Part shown: piece by piece, positions 34,082 through 42,494 of the stretch
Numbering within the stretch: the stretch's first letter is position 1
Layout: the number at the start of each line of letters is the position of its first letter
NCBI GenBank assembly: GCA_036375215.1
Contig: DASUSH010000035.1
Coordinates: 5,037 to 69,036, forward strand
Length of the DNA stretch: 64,000 nt
Origin: DASUSH01 sp036375215
GTDB lineage: Bacteria; Actinomycetota; Thermoleophilia; Solirubrobacterales; 70-9
Direction: 5' to 3'
Translations under genes and position numbers: made by a program
Notes under the pieces: model-generated
The model's input: only the letters and a program-made list of their open reading frames with translations
The model's database searches: none
What the model was told of the DNA's origin: nothing

Positions 34082-34878
34082 GCGCGCCCACCTCGACCCG
34101 GATGCGCCGGATGCGCCGGATCGAGCCCGCGGCGATCGCCGGCGTGATGAGCCGCGAGGTCGCCAACTTCCGCACCTTCTGGAAGGCGACCACGTTCTCG
34201 AGCCTGCTCGAGCCGACGATCTACCTGCTCGCCTTCGGGCTCGGCCTCGGCACGACGATCGTCACCCAGGTCGACGGCCTCGACTACGTCGAGTTCGTCG
34301 GCACCGGGATGGTCGCGACCGCGGTGATCTTCTCGAGCGCGCTCCCGGCGATGTTCGGGACATTCGTGAAGCACCGCTTTCAGATGACCTACGACGCGAT
34401 CCTCGCCGCCCCGGTCGACGTCGAGGAGCTGGTGAGCGCCGAGATGCTCTGGATCGGCATCCGCGCCGGTTTCTACGGCTGCTTCCCGCTGATCATCTCC
34501 TTCTTCTTCGGTCTCGAGCCGACCTTCGGGATGCTGCTGGTGCCGCTCTTCGGGTTCGTCACCGCGCTCGGCTTCGCGGGGTTCGGGATCGCCGTCGCGG
34601 GCACCGTGGCCAAGATCGACCAGTTCAACTACGTGACGACGCTCGTGATCACGCCGCTCTTCCTCGTCGCCGGCACGTTCTTCCCGATCGACCAGCTGCC
34701 CGAGGCGCTTCAGGTCGCCGCGAACTTCAACCCGCTCTACCAGCTCGTCGAGCTCGTCCGCGACGCCGCCTTCGGCTTCGAGCTCGTCGACTTCCTGCGC
34801 TTCGGGGTGCTCCTCGTCTTCGCATTCCTGATGTGGCGGCTGGCGGTGCGGCAGCTCTCGCAGCGACTGATCGACTGA
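34078..34878 (+). CDS. ABC-2 drug-type exporter permease
   Basis: 266 residues, GTG in GTGA. Six hydrophobic segments in ABC-2 order with FWKATTFSSLLEPTIYLLAFG in TM1 and PLFLVAGTFFPIDQLP before the last pair, the landmarks of NodJ/DrrB permeases. N-terminus is Arg-rich (RMRRMRRIE). The 3' end carries a short direct repeat of GATCGACT. Forms the membrane half of the exporter. Confidence 0.87.
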   Translation: MSAPTSTRMRRMRRIEPAAIAGVMSREVANFRTFWKATTFSSLLEPTIYLLAFGLGLGTTIVTQVDGLDYVEFVGTGMVATAVIFSSALPAMFGTFVKHRFQMTYDAILAAPVDVEELVSAEMLWIGIRAGFYGCFPLIISFFFGLEPTFGMLLVPLFGFVTALGFAGFGIAVAGTVAKIDQFNYVTTLVITPLFLVAGTFFPIDQLPEALQVAANFNPLYQLVELVRDAAFGFELVDFLRFGVLLVFAFLMWRLAVRQLSQRLID

Positions 34879-34888
34879 TCGACTGAGC

Positions 34889-34915
34889 GTTTTCGCCTCC
34901 CCGGCCCCCGGGTAT
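34889..34915 (+). promoter_or_regulatory. sigma-B/sigma-F-type stress promoter
   Basis: GTTTTC (34889-34894), 15 nt, GGGTAT (34910-34915). It matches the general-stress consensus GTTT-N15-17-GGGTA(T) of actinobacterial SigF/SigB in both boxes and spacing. A transcript would start near 34922, giving a leader of about 25 nt with an AAAGGAG ribosome-binding site. Confidence 0.7.
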
Positions 34916-34947
34916 TCCTCCGATGTAGCCCCGAAAGGAGAAACCCG

Positions 34948-35292
34948 ATGCCACCACGCGGGATCAAGAAGGGCACGAAACGGGCTCGCCAATACGAGCA
35001 CGTCAAGGCGAGCGCCAAGGAGCAGGGCCACGCCGAGGACCGGGCCGAGGAGATCGCGGCTCGCACCGTGAACAAGGAGCGGGCGCGCTCCGGCGAGTCG
35101 CGGCAGCGCTCGCGCAGCTCGACCCGGGACATCTCCTCGGGCCGGCGCGGAGGAAAGCGATCCGGCAGGTCCGGCCCGCGGGGCCGGACCCGCGAGCAGC
35201 TCTACAACGAGGCGAAGCAGCTCGGGATCGACGGGCGCTCGACGATGGACAAGGGCCAGCTCCAGCGCGCGATCGCGGACAAGAAGGGTTAG
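34948..35292 (+). CDS. small basic Rho-N/KGG-like stress protein
   Basis: 114 residues, about a third Arg, Lys, Glu or Ser. N-terminal block PPRGIKKGTKRARQYEHVK and RAEEIAARTVNKERARSGES match the actinobacterial proteins usually labelled plasmid stabilisation protein; the C-terminal 35 residues (REQLYNEAKQLGIDGRSTMDKGQLQRAI) form a SAP/Rho-N-like helical motif that often binds nucleic acid. Strong AAAGGAG ribosome-binding site 7-8 nt before ATG. The SigF-type promoter upstream suggests stress-phase expression. The plasmid label has no basis here; a nucleic-acid-binding role is more likely. Confidence 0.75.
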   Translation: MPPRGIKKGTKRARQYEHVKASAKEQGHAEDRAEEIAARTVNKERARSGESRQRSRSSTRDISSGRRGGKRSGRSGPRGRTREQLYNEAKQLGIDGRSTMDKGQLQRAIADKKG

Positions 35293-35314
35293 ACCGGCGG
35301 GGTGCGGGCGCCGG

Positions 35315-35614
35315 TCAGCCCGGCCGGCGCCGGCTCGGCTGGCGCGGCGCGGGCTTGCGGTCCCCGCCGACCCCGGCCGCCTCTGCCGCCGCGATCAGGG
35401 CGACCGCGGCGATGATCCCGACGACCGTCCCGACGAAGTTGAGCTCGAAGATGTCGCCCTCGCCGATCGCGCTGGCGATGACGCCGCCGATCACCGCGCC
35501 GGCGATGCCGAGCAGGATGGTCATCAGCACGCCGATGTGCTGGCGGCCCGGCAGCACGAGGCGGGCCAGGAGCCCGATCACGATGCCGATGAGGATGAGG
35601 CCGAGAATCTGCAC
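35315..35614 (-). CDS. GlsB/YeaQ/YmgE-family small membrane protein
   Basis: 99 residues, three hydrophobic segments rich in Gly/Ala/Ile: ILGLILIGIVIGLLARLVLPG, MTILLGIAGAVIGGVIAS and VGTVVGIIAAVALIA. RLVLPGRQ after TM1 and the GIAGAxIGG helix are the family signature (transglycosylase-associated protein, stress-responsive). GTG at 35614 chosen because GGGGAG lies about 9 nt upstream; a TTG at 35647 is less likely. The C-terminal tail is Pro/Arg-rich and cytosolic. It converges with the stress protein gene just before it. Confidence 0.82.
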   Translation of the reverse strand: MQILGLILIGIVIGLLARLVLPGRQHIGVLMTILLGIAGAVIGGVIASAIGEGDIFELNFVGTVVGIIAAVALIAAAEAAGVGGDRKPAPRQPSRRRPG

Positions 35615-35687
35615 GGGCCAAGTCTCCCCAACTTCCCCGATCCCCAAACCCGCGGCGGCTCCCGAAGATGCCGGGGCGAACCCCGGC

Positions 35688-35693
35688 TAGGCT
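35688..35693 (+). promoter_or_regulatory. -10 box of CapA-family gene
   Basis: TAGGCT, 9 nt before the GTG at 35703; identical hexamer to that of the cupin gene. Leaderless-type. Confidence 0.5.
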
Positions 35694-35702
35694 CCGCGGC
35701 CA

Positions 35703-36830
35703 GTGCCATCGTCAACCGTCCGCCGCCGGGCTCTCGCGGGTCTCGGGACCGTCCTCATCGTCGCCGTCGCCCTCGCGGCTCCCGCGGGCGGGCGTCACGG
35801 CTCGGATCCGGAGACGGTGCGCTTCACGGTCTCCGCCAGCGGCGACCTGCTGATGCACAAGCCGCTCCTCGACCGCGCCCTCGCGAACGGTGGCGGTCGC
35901 AAGTACGACTTCGCGCCCTTCTTCCGCAAGGTGCGGCCGTACGTCGGCGGCGTCGACCTCGGGCTCTGCCACGTCGAGACGCCGATGGGGCCGGGCAAGC
36001 CCTCGACCTACCCGATCTTCAACACCCCGGCCGCGCTCGCGAGATCGATCCGGCAGAGCGGCTGGGACGCCTGTTCCACCGCGTCGAACCACTCGCTCGA
36101 CCAGGGCCAGCGGGGCATCAACGGGACCGTCAAGGCCCTCGACAAGCGCGGGATCGCCCACACGGGGTCGTTCAGCTCGCGCCGGGCTCGCCGCCAGCCG
36201 ACGCTCATCCGGGTCCAGGGCCTCGAGATCGGGTTCATCGCCTACACCGACGCCACCAACGGCCTCTCCTCGCCCCATCCGTGGTCGGTCAACGCCTACC
36301 GGGCGTCCGACCCCGGGGGCGGGGCGAGAAAGATCCTGCGGGACGTGAAGCGCGCCGACCGCGCCGGCGCCGACGCGATCATCGTCCAGCTCCACTGGGG
36401 CGACGAGTACGCGAGCCGCCCGAACTCGTCGCAGATGAGGGTCGCGAGGCGATTGGCTGGATCCCGCCGCGTCACCGCGATCGTCGGCCAGGGTCCCCAC
36501 GTGGTGCAGCCGATCAGGCGCATCCGCCACAAGTTCGTCGTCTTCAGCGAGGGCAACCTGGTCTCGAACCAGCGCGCCGGGACCGGTCAGCCGGCCGCGA
36601 CCCAAGACGGGCTGATCGCGATGCTCGACATGCGGGCCCGCGGCAACCGGGTCACCGTGCAGCGGGTGCGGTACGTGCCGACCTGGGTCCGGCCGGGCGA
36701 CTTCACCGTGCTGCCGGCGAAGCCGCACGCCGGCGGGCACAACGCCCCCCAGCTGCGGCGCTCCTACCGGCGCACCGTCTCGGTGGCCGGCCGCTCGAAG
36801 CGGGTCAGGCCCGACTTCGACGGCGGCTGA
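35703..36830 (+). CDS. CapA/PgsA-family metallophosphatase-like secreted protein
   Basis: 375 residues with an N-terminal signal or anchor (about 9-27). Calcineurin-like fold of the CapA family: SASGDLLMH (first metal site), STASNHSLDQG (the N-H-x-x-D motif), VQLHWGDEY and GQGPHVVQPI. In firmicutes CapA/PgsA helps polymerise or export poly-gamma-glutamate, but most actinobacterial members stand alone, as here, and their reaction is unknown. Acts outside the membrane. No capB/capC neighbours. Confidence 0.82.
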   Translation: MPSSTVRRRALAGLGTVLIVAVALAAPAGGRHGSDPETVRFTVSASGDLLMHKPLLDRALANGGGRKYDFAPFFRKVRPYVGGVDLGLCHVETPMGPGKPSTYPIFNTPAALARSIRQSGWDACSTASNHSLDQGQRGINGTVKALDKRGIAHTGSFSSRRARRQPTLIRVQGLEIGFIAYTDATNGLSSPHPWSVNAYRASDPGGGARKILRDVKRADRAGADAIIVQLHWGDEYASRPNSSQMRVARRLAGSRRVTAIVGQGPHVVQPIRRIRHKFVVFSEGNLVSNQRAGTGQPAATQDGLIAMLDMRARGNRVTVQRVRYVPTWVRPGDFTVLPAKPHAGGHNAPQLRRSYRRTVSVAGRSKRVRPDFDGG

Positions 36831-36851
36831 CCCGCGGGCCTCGCCAGGGCG

Positions 36852-37289
36852 TCAGTCACGGCGGGACGCCCGGAGGAGCCCCGCCCACCCGATCAGCATC
36901 GCCGCGACGCCGCCAAGCGCGGCGTAGGCACCACCGCGCGGATGGTCGTCGGCCGGGTGACCGTCGAAGACCGCGGGCGCCTCGTTGTTCACCGCGACAA
37001 CGACCGCGACGAGACACGCGAGCAACGCGACGCCGAGCACCGTCGCGGCGACCCGGGCCGGCCACGGCTGGGCGCTGCGGGGCATGAGCGCGTCCCAGAT
37101 CACGATCGCGACCACGACGACGAACACCACGTTCACCAACGTCTCCGATCCACCGAGCGTGTCCCAGCCGATCGCGTCCGTGTCGGAATAGGACCGCCAG
37201 ACCCGGTCGAGGCTCGTCGCCGTCAGGAGCAGCCCGAACAGGATCAACGCGTGGCAGCTCGCCGGCGCCGGCTTCGCCCCGCTCGTCAC
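36852..37289 (-). CDS. four-helix membrane protein, function unknown
   Basis: 145 residues. Hydrophobic segments at about 14-27 (HALILFGLLLTATSL), 52-66, 80-101 and 123-139. The loop after TM1 (DTDAIGWDTLGGSET) is acidic, and an extracytoplasmic or cytosolic loop PAVFDGHPADDHPRGG precedes the last helix. No family recognised. GTG start lies 6 nt after TAGGTT, supporting a leaderless start. Confidence 0.55.
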   Translation of the reverse strand: MTSGAKPAPASCHALILFGLLLTATSLDRVWRSYSDTDAIGWDTLGGSETLVNVVFVVVVAIVIWDALMPRSAQPWPARVAATVLGVALLACLVAVVVAVNNEAPAVFDGHPADDHPRGGAYAALGGVAAMLIGWAGLLRASRRD

Positions 37290-37295
37290 CGGCCG

Positions 37296-37301
37296 AACCT
37301 A
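37296..37301 (-). promoter_or_regulatory. -10 box of four-helix membrane protein gene
   Basis: TAGGTT on the minus strand, 6 nt before the GTG at 37289. Confidence 0.4.
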
Positions 37302-37366
37302 CCATCGAGCCGAGCGACGGTGGCCAGCCGGGCGAGCCTTCGCCCCCACCACCGCGGACGGGGTGC

Positions 37367-39313
37367 CTACCAGTATTGCCCGCGCTCGGCCGCGGTCGTC
37401 GGCCGGACCCAGAGGAAGAACCCTCCCGCGCGCTGGTTGGGGCTCTTGCACGCGGGCGGGTTGGCGACGGTGCAGTTCTCGGCCACCGACTGGGAATGCA
37501 GCCCGGGGGGGTTGATGTCCCGCTCCCAGCCGCGTCCGGGCTGGAGGACGAGCAGCTGCGCGTCGATCGTCTCGTGCCGGAAGATCGTGCCGCGCTCGAC
37601 CACGCTGAACTTGTCGCGCAGCCAGAGCGACAGACGCTGCTCCAGTTGCGCCGGGTTCCAGCCCGGGCTGCCGTTGAAGCGCAGCCCCGCTCGCTCGAGC
37701 CAGGCGACCGGGTCCACCCCACCGCGATCGTCGAAGAGGCCCTTCGCCTGGCTCTCGGTCGCAAGGGTCCAATCGGAGTAGCCGGCGAACTGAGTCTTCG
37801 CGTTCAGATTGCACCGTTTGACGCCGAGGAAGTTGGCCTGGCAGTCGGTGAACCCGTACTGCGGGATCTGGGCCGACGAGCGGTACAGGGGCGTGACGCC
37901 CCACATCAGGTTCGTCTTCGTGTCGATGAACACCGAGGGGTCGAGCCTGCGCGCAGGCAGCACTCGGCGCTGGAGGGGCAGGAACTCGTCCTTGATCTCC
38001 CTCACCCGCTGGATCGCCGTCGATGTCTCGCCGTTCAGCGTGTGGTACTCGGACTGCAGGTCGGCGAGGCGGGTCTGCCACCACTCGTAGTAGCCGAAGA
38101 AGCTGCGGATCCGGCGGGAGCTATCGGCCGTGAAGAACCGCTCCGCGCCGATCTTGCGGCGCACGCCCGGCAGCAGCGCCGGAGCGCCCTCGGGCTGCGT
38201 CTGGGTGAGCGCGCTGTGCAGCTCGAGCGCCACCCCGCGCAGACGCTCGGCGTCCTTGACGAACTCGGCCGTCGCCTCGGCGACGTCCTTCCGTCCCCGC
38301 TCGGTCGAGATCGGCAACCTCATCGCGTAGTCGAGGTCGCGCTGCGCGGCCTCGATCTTCACGATCTCCCGGCGCGTCCCCTCGACCTGGATCTGGAAGA
38401 CGGCCTCGCCGACCTGCGCCTTGAGCTGCGCGATCTGCACCGCGATGCCTTCGAGAGCGGCCTTCACCTCCTCGATCTCGCTCTTCGCCTCCAGCTGCTG
38501 GGTGATCAGGCCCTTGAGCGCCTTGAGCGCGAGCCCGAAGACCATGCCCTCGGGTCCCGTGAACCCCGCCGCGGTCGTGATGTGGTCGACCAGCGCGCCG
38601 AGGACCGCGTCCGCGCCGGCGGCGACGTCGATCGCGGCGCGGGGCGGGCTCCCGCCGTCGCCGTCGGGCGGGCGGAACGGGCGCCGTTCGTCCCCTGGCC
38701 CCTCGACCCGGCGGACGAGGTCGTCGACCGCGTCGCCGATCGAGCCGCGGTCGGCCGCCCAGTCCACGAACTCGTCACCGTCGAACCACCGGTCCGTCGC
38801 GAGCAGGTCCGCGTCGTCGAGAATCCGATCGATCCCCAGGAGCCGCTCGATGACGTCGCGCCCGCGGGCGGCGTTGCGGTCGGGACCGGCGTCCTTCCAG
38901 GCGTCGACCAGCGTGGTGACCGGGTTGACGTCAACGACGTCCCCGTCGGCGACGTCGCGAAGCTCGGTGGAGAGCGAGCCCTCGACCCGCTTGCCGCGAG
39001 CCTCTCCGCCGCCGACGACGACCCGGAGCCGCTCCGGCAGGGCCGGCAGCCGAACCAGCGCCGTGCCCTGCGGATGGGTCCGGACGGGGTCCCCGAGCTG
39101 GCGCCCATCCGCGTACACGCGCACCTCGGCTTCGGAGAGGGGCGTGTCACCGTCGAAGTAGGCCCAGACGAGGAGCCTCTTCGGGCCGTCGCCCTGCGGG
39201 GGGTCGTCCGTGCCGCGCGCCTGTGCCGACGTCAGGCTCCCACCGGCCGCGACGAGGCCGAGCAGCGTCGCCAGGAGGAGCCTTCGACCGCTTCGGAGTG
39301 TGCGTCCCTTCAC
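37367..39313 (-). CDS. secreted coiled-coil protein with DUF1566-like C-terminal domain
   Basis: 648 residues, GTG start with GGGAAGG upstream. Signal peptide about 1-32. Residues 45-105 look like a carboxypeptidase-regulatory-type beta sandwich (YFDGDTPLSEAEVRVYADG). NPVTTLVDAW and following helices resemble a surface-protein helical domain. Residues about 290-370 are strongly amphipathic helix or coiled coil (EAKSEIEEVKAALEGIAVQI). The C-terminal 170 residues hold TNLMWG, FAGYSDWTLATESQAKGLF and GGFFLWVR, the Lcl/DUF1566 signature, seen in surface lectin-like and C-type-lectin-fold proteins. Probably cell-surface adhesion or binding; speculative. Confidence 0.65.
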   Translation of the reverse strand: MKGRTLRSGRRLLLATLLGLVAAGGSLTSAQARGTDDPPQGDGPKRLLVWAYFDGDTPLSEAEVRVYADGRQLGDPVRTHPQGTALVRLPALPERLRVVVGGGEARGKRVEGSLSTELRDVADGDVVDVNPVTTLVDAWKDAGPDRNAARGRDVIERLLGIDRILDDADLLATDRWFDGDEFVDWAADRGSIGDAVDDLVRRVEGPGDERRPFRPPDGDGGSPPRAAIDVAAGADAVLGALVDHITTAAGFTGPEGMVFGLALKALKGLITQQLEAKSEIEEVKAALEGIAVQIAQLKAQVGEAVFQIQVEGTRREIVKIEAAQRDLDYAMRLPISTERGRKDVAEATAEFVKDAERLRGVALELHSALTQTQPEGAPALLPGVRRKIGAERFFTADSSRRIRSFFGYYEWWQTRLADLQSEYHTLNGETSTAIQRVREIKDEFLPLQRRVLPARRLDPSVFIDTKTNLMWGVTPLYRSSAQIPQYGFTDCQANFLGVKRCNLNAKTQFAGYSDWTLATESQAKGLFDDRGGVDPVAWLERAGLRFNGSPGWNPAQLEQRLSLWLRDKFSVVERGTIFRHETIDAQLLVLQPGRGWERDINPPGLHSQSVAENCTVANPPACKSPNQRAGGFFLWVRPTTAAERGQYW

Positions 39314-39355
39314 TGCGCCTTCCCTGACGTCGGAGCCCGCCCCCGCTCGCCCACG

Positions 39356-39361
39356 AGCGTA
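39356..39361 (-). promoter_or_regulatory. -10 box of DUF1566-like gene
   Basis: TACGCT on the minus strand, about 42 nt before the GTG at 39313; this one would leave a short leader containing the GGGAAGG ribosome-binding site. Confidence 0.35.
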
Positions 39362-39445
39362 CACCGGGTCCAGGTCGGGATGGGCGTCAGCCGACCCCGA
39401 TCGTCGTCCTCGACGACGCGGTCGCGGGTGGCGACCGCTTCGCGC

Positions 39446-40879
39446 TCACCAGGTCTCGGGGCGCCCCTCCTCGTAGAGCCAGGCCTGGAAGAAGTCCTCG
39501 AGATCGCTCCCGCTGACCTCCTCGGCGAGGGCGATGAAGTCGCCGGTCGAGGCGTTGCCGTACTTGTTCTCGGCGTACCAGCGCCGCATGATCTCGAAGA
39601 AGCCGTCGTCGCCGACCTCCTCGCGCAGCGCCTGCAGGGTCATCGCACCGCGGTCGTAGACCGGGGTGTGGAAGAGCTGCCTGGGATGCTCGAGCGCCGC
39701 CGGGGCGGGGAACCAGAGCTCCTCGAAGAACGGGTCGCTCTCCGGGACCGCGTAGAGCTCGTCGAACGCGTCCGCCGCGCTCTGCCCGCCGTGGCGCTCG
39801 GTGTAGATCCACTCCGAGAAGGTCGCGAAGCCCTCGTTCAGCCAGATGTCCGGCCAGGAATCGAGGGTGACGGCGTTCCCGAACCACTGGTGCGCGATCT
39901 CGTGGACGACGGTCGATGCGCTGGGCACGCGGTGGTAGTTCGCGCGCGTCTGGGACTCGAGCGCGTAGCCGACGCTCGGGGCCCAGTCGACGATCCCGCC
40001 ACCGGTGGTGAACGGGTAGCTCCCGTAGAGGTCCGAGAAGAACTCGATGATCTCGCCCTGCCGCCCGAGCCGCTCCCACGCCACGTCGGGATCGGGGTCC
40101 GGGTCCGGGTCGAGGCGCGTGCTCAGCGCCGTGTCCGGGTCGACGGCGTCGTACATCGGCAGCCCGAAATCGGTGCTGTAGAACGACGTGTCGAAGGGCC
40201 CGTTCGTGATCGTCGTCAGGTACGAGGACATCGGGTCATCCTCGCGCCACCGCCACGTCTCCTCGCCGGCGCCCGTGGTGTGGGAGACGAGCTCGCCGTT
40301 CCCCATCACGGTGTGTCCCGCCGGGACCGTGACGGTGAACTCGTAGGTCGCCTTGTCCCACGGGATGTCGTTGACCGGGAACCAGCCGGGCGAGCCCTGC
40401 GGCTCGTTCACGACGAAGGCGCCGTCGTCGGTCGGGATGAAGCCCTCGAACGACTTGTCGGGGTCCTTGATCGGCCTCGGCCTGCCGGAGTAGTCGACGT
40501 CGACGGTGAAGTCGTCGCCGGCATCGAGCGGAGCCGACGGGATGATCCGGAGCTCCTGCACGTCGCGCAGGACGTACTTGGCCGGGGAGCCGTTCACGCT
40601 CACGCCCGCGACCTTGAAGAAGTTGCGGAGGTCGAGGTTGAAGCGGCGCAGATTCTCGGTCGCCGTGGCAGCGATCGTCGCGTTGCCCGCGAGGAAGTTG
40701 TCGGGCTGGTCGTAATCCAGCGTGAGGTCGTAGTGGCGGGCGTCGTAGCCGCCGTTCCCGGCCTTGGGGAAGAACGGGTCACCGGCCCCGTCCGACCCGG
40801 CGACGTATTGCTGGCCGAAAGCGCTTGGCGCGGCGACGAGCGAAACGGCGAATACGACGGTCAGAGTCCTGCGGATCAC
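39446..40879 (-). CDS. secreted M1-family metallopeptidase (aminopeptidase N-like)
   Basis: 477 residues. GTG start with AAGGAGG 5 nt upstream; signal peptide about 1-22. N-terminal beta-sandwich about 40-235 (HYDLTLDYD, ATATENLRRFNLDL), then the thermolysin-like catalytic domain with zinc motif HEIAHQWFG at 326-334 and third ligand Glu349 in WLNEGFA. The substrate-anchoring GAMEN motif is VGYALESQ. It stops after the catalytic domain, lacking the C-terminal helical domain of large M1 enzymes. An acidic DP repeat sits at about 258-266. Extracellular peptide digestion is likely. Confidence 0.9.
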   Translation of the reverse strand: MIRRTLTVVFAVSLVAAPSAFGQQYVAGSDGAGDPFFPKAGNGGYDARHYDLTLDYDQPDNFLAGNATIAATATENLRRFNLDLRNFFKVAGVSVNGSPAKYVLRDVQELRIIPSAPLDAGDDFTVDVDYSGRPRPIKDPDKSFEGFIPTDDGAFVVNEPQGSPGWFPVNDIPWDKATYEFTVTVPAGHTVMGNGELVSHTTGAGEETWRWREDDPMSSYLTTITNGPFDTSFYSTDFGLPMYDAVDPDTALSTRLDPDPDPDPDVAWERLGRQGEIIEFFSDLYGSYPFTTGGGIVDWAPSVGYALESQTRANYHRVPSASTVVHEIAHQWFGNAVTLDSWPDIWLNEGFATFSEWIYTERHGGQSAADAFDELYAVPESDPFFEELWFPAPAALEHPRQLFHTPVYDRGAMTLQALREEVGDDGFFEIMRRWYAENKYGNASTGDFIALAEEVSGSDLEDFFQAWLYEEGRPETW

Positions 40880-41129
40880 GCGGACCTCCTTGCCTAGATT
40901 TCTCCCTCCGGCGAGCCGCCCCGCTCCGGACCCCCGGGGTGAGCGGCTGCGCTCGAGCATTCTGCCACTTCGGCGCCCGCGGCGGCGGCTCGGCCGAGCC
41001 CGGCTTAGTCGGCCGGTGCCGGGAAGATCGCGCCGGGAGGTTCGGGAGCCCGAAGTTCCTTCGGATACGGGATGCTGGCGACGGTGATGGCGGCGATCAC
41101 CCTGCTCACCCAGCCGGTGGGCTGAGCCG

Positions 41130-42443
41130 CTAGGGGCTCGACACCCGGAATCGCTGCGTCGCGGGGCTCGGGTCCGCGTTACCCGCAGCGTCGATCGCCC
41201 TGACCGCGAACCGATGGCGACCCGCCTCGAGGTCCCGGAAGCGGCGTGGCGACTCACATGCCTTGAACTTCCGCCGGTCGAGGCTGCACTGGAAGAGCGC
41301 GTCGGCCTCGTTGCTTTCGAACGTGAACTTCACCGCTCGCCTACTCGAGCGGCGAGGCGCGCTGGAGATCGCGGTCTCGGGCGCGCTGGCGTCCACCGCG
41401 GGCGGCTGAGTGGCTTCCGGCTGCGTCGGCTCCGCAGGGGCCGGCTCCGGCTCCGTTGCGTCGGGTGCCGGCGTCCCGCCCTGGCTGGGCGTGACCTCGT
41501 CGTAGCTGATCTGCGAGGAGCAGGGCGAGGCGTTCCCGGCGGCGTCGGTCGCGACCGCGCGAATCTCGTTGTGCGTGTTGTCCGCAACTTCCACAGGGAT
41601 GCCCGGGCTCGCGAGCTCGGCAGCGGTTCCGGTCGCCGCCGGCGCTCCCGTGCAGTCGGCGGTCAGGAACAGCCCCACCCGCGAATCCGCCTCCGCCTGG
41701 CCGGTGACCCGCGGGAGGTTGTGATCGGAGCCGCTGACCGGATCAGTCGTGCTCAGCGCAGGGGGCGCGGGCGGCCTCCAGTCGACGGCGGTGATTGTCA
41801 GCGACGCCGTCGTGACTGCTCCGACGTCTTCCGCGAACTGGTCCTCAAACCGCAACGTCCAAGTTCCGTTCGGATCCGCCAGCGGGAAGAATGCCGCGGT
41901 CATCAGCGTTGGCTTCCCGGCGCTCTGAGTCACACAGCAGCCGGTGGTCCGGTATGTCCCAGACGGGATCGCGTCATCCGGGCCGGTTCCGGCGGCCGCC
42001 TCCCACCAGCCGCCAAACGGAGGCGAGTTCGCATCATCCGCGAACGTGTACGGCCCGGCAGCGTTCGAGCTGTCTACCTGGAGGCAAGACGTGCCACCTG
42101 TGCGCTCGAAGAGAGAGTGTCCCGCGCCGTTGTCGGGCGCGATGAGCCTCACGGAGAGATCACCGACATGGGTGTGTCCGGGCCCCCTGCCCGCGCCGGC
42201 ATTCGCGAGCGTGAATGTGACGCGGACATCGACGATCGTTCCAGACAAACCAGACACGGCGAACGCGACGTCGCGGGTTGAGTTGTTCGAGCCGCACGTC
42301 TCGGGGCCGTCGGGGATGACTCCCAGCGAGCCCGGATCGGCCTCAAACGTCGCCGTGCGCGCCGCGGCAGGCGCCGACCATGCGGTCGCGACGAGCGCCG
42401 CGGCGGTGGGAAGGAGGAAACTCCGCTTGCATCGCAACCCCAT
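41130..42443 (-). CDS. secreted protein with P-domain-like and Ig-like modules
   Basis: 437 residues; signal peptide about 1-28. Residues about 30-200 resemble the proprotein-convertase P-domain (VRVTFTLANAG, HTHVGDLSVRLIAPDNG, NGTWTLRFEDQFAEDVG). Next an Ig-like domain (LPRVTGQAEADSRVGLFL... VATDAAGN), a Pro/Thr/Glu hinge (about 310-345), and a C-terminal module with FTFESNEADALFQCSLD and RFAVRAIDAAGNADPSPA, common in Thermoleophilia-type secreted proteins. No protease domain is attached, so the P-domain is an orphan. ATG 42443 is preferred over 42467 because GGGAGG lies 9 nt before it. Confidence 0.72.
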   Translation of the reverse strand: MGLRCKRSFLLPTAAALVATAWSAPAAARTATFEADPGSLGVIPDGPETCGSNNSTRDVAFAVSGLSGTIVDVRVTFTLANAGAGRGPGHTHVGDLSVRLIAPDNGAGHSLFERTGGTSCLQVDSSNAAGPYTFADDANSPPFGGWWEAAAGTGPDDAIPSGTYRTTGCCVTQSAGKPTLMTAAFFPLADPNGTWTLRFEDQFAEDVGAVTTASLTITAVDWRPPAPPALSTTDPVSGSDHNLPRVTGQAEADSRVGLFLTADCTGAPAATGTAAELASPGIPVEVADNTHNEIRAVATDAAGNASPCSSQISYDEVTPSQGGTPAPDATEPEPAPAEPTQPEATQPPAVDASAPETAISSAPRRSSRRAVKFTFESNEADALFQCSLDRRKFKACESPRRFRDLEAGRHRFAVRAIDAAGNADPSPATQRFRVSSP

Positions 42444-42480
42444 CTGCCCTAACCTCCCGTTAGTCATCTGCCTAAGGCGA

Positions 42481-42486
42481 TAGACT
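42481..42486 (+). promoter_or_regulatory. -10 box of TetR gene
   Basis: TAGACT, 8 nt before the ATG at 42495; leaderless-type. The reverse complement of 42482-42487 is TAGTCT, a possible divergent -10 for the P-domain gene, so the two promoters may overlap. Confidence 0.5.
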
Positions 42487-42494
42487 AACACACG

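Noticed and set aside
37376..40897. A plus-strand open frame of more than 1100 codons
   Set aside because: It lies antisense to the DUF1566-like and M1 peptidase genes, which have signal peptides, catalytic motifs and ribosome-binding sites. Long antisense frames are expected at this GC content.
40880..41129. Small plus-strand frame (about 17 codons near 41070-41124) in the 250-base gap between two secreted-protein genes
   Set aside because: No ribosome-binding site, no domain and no -10 box at the right distance. Nothing else is recognised in this gap.
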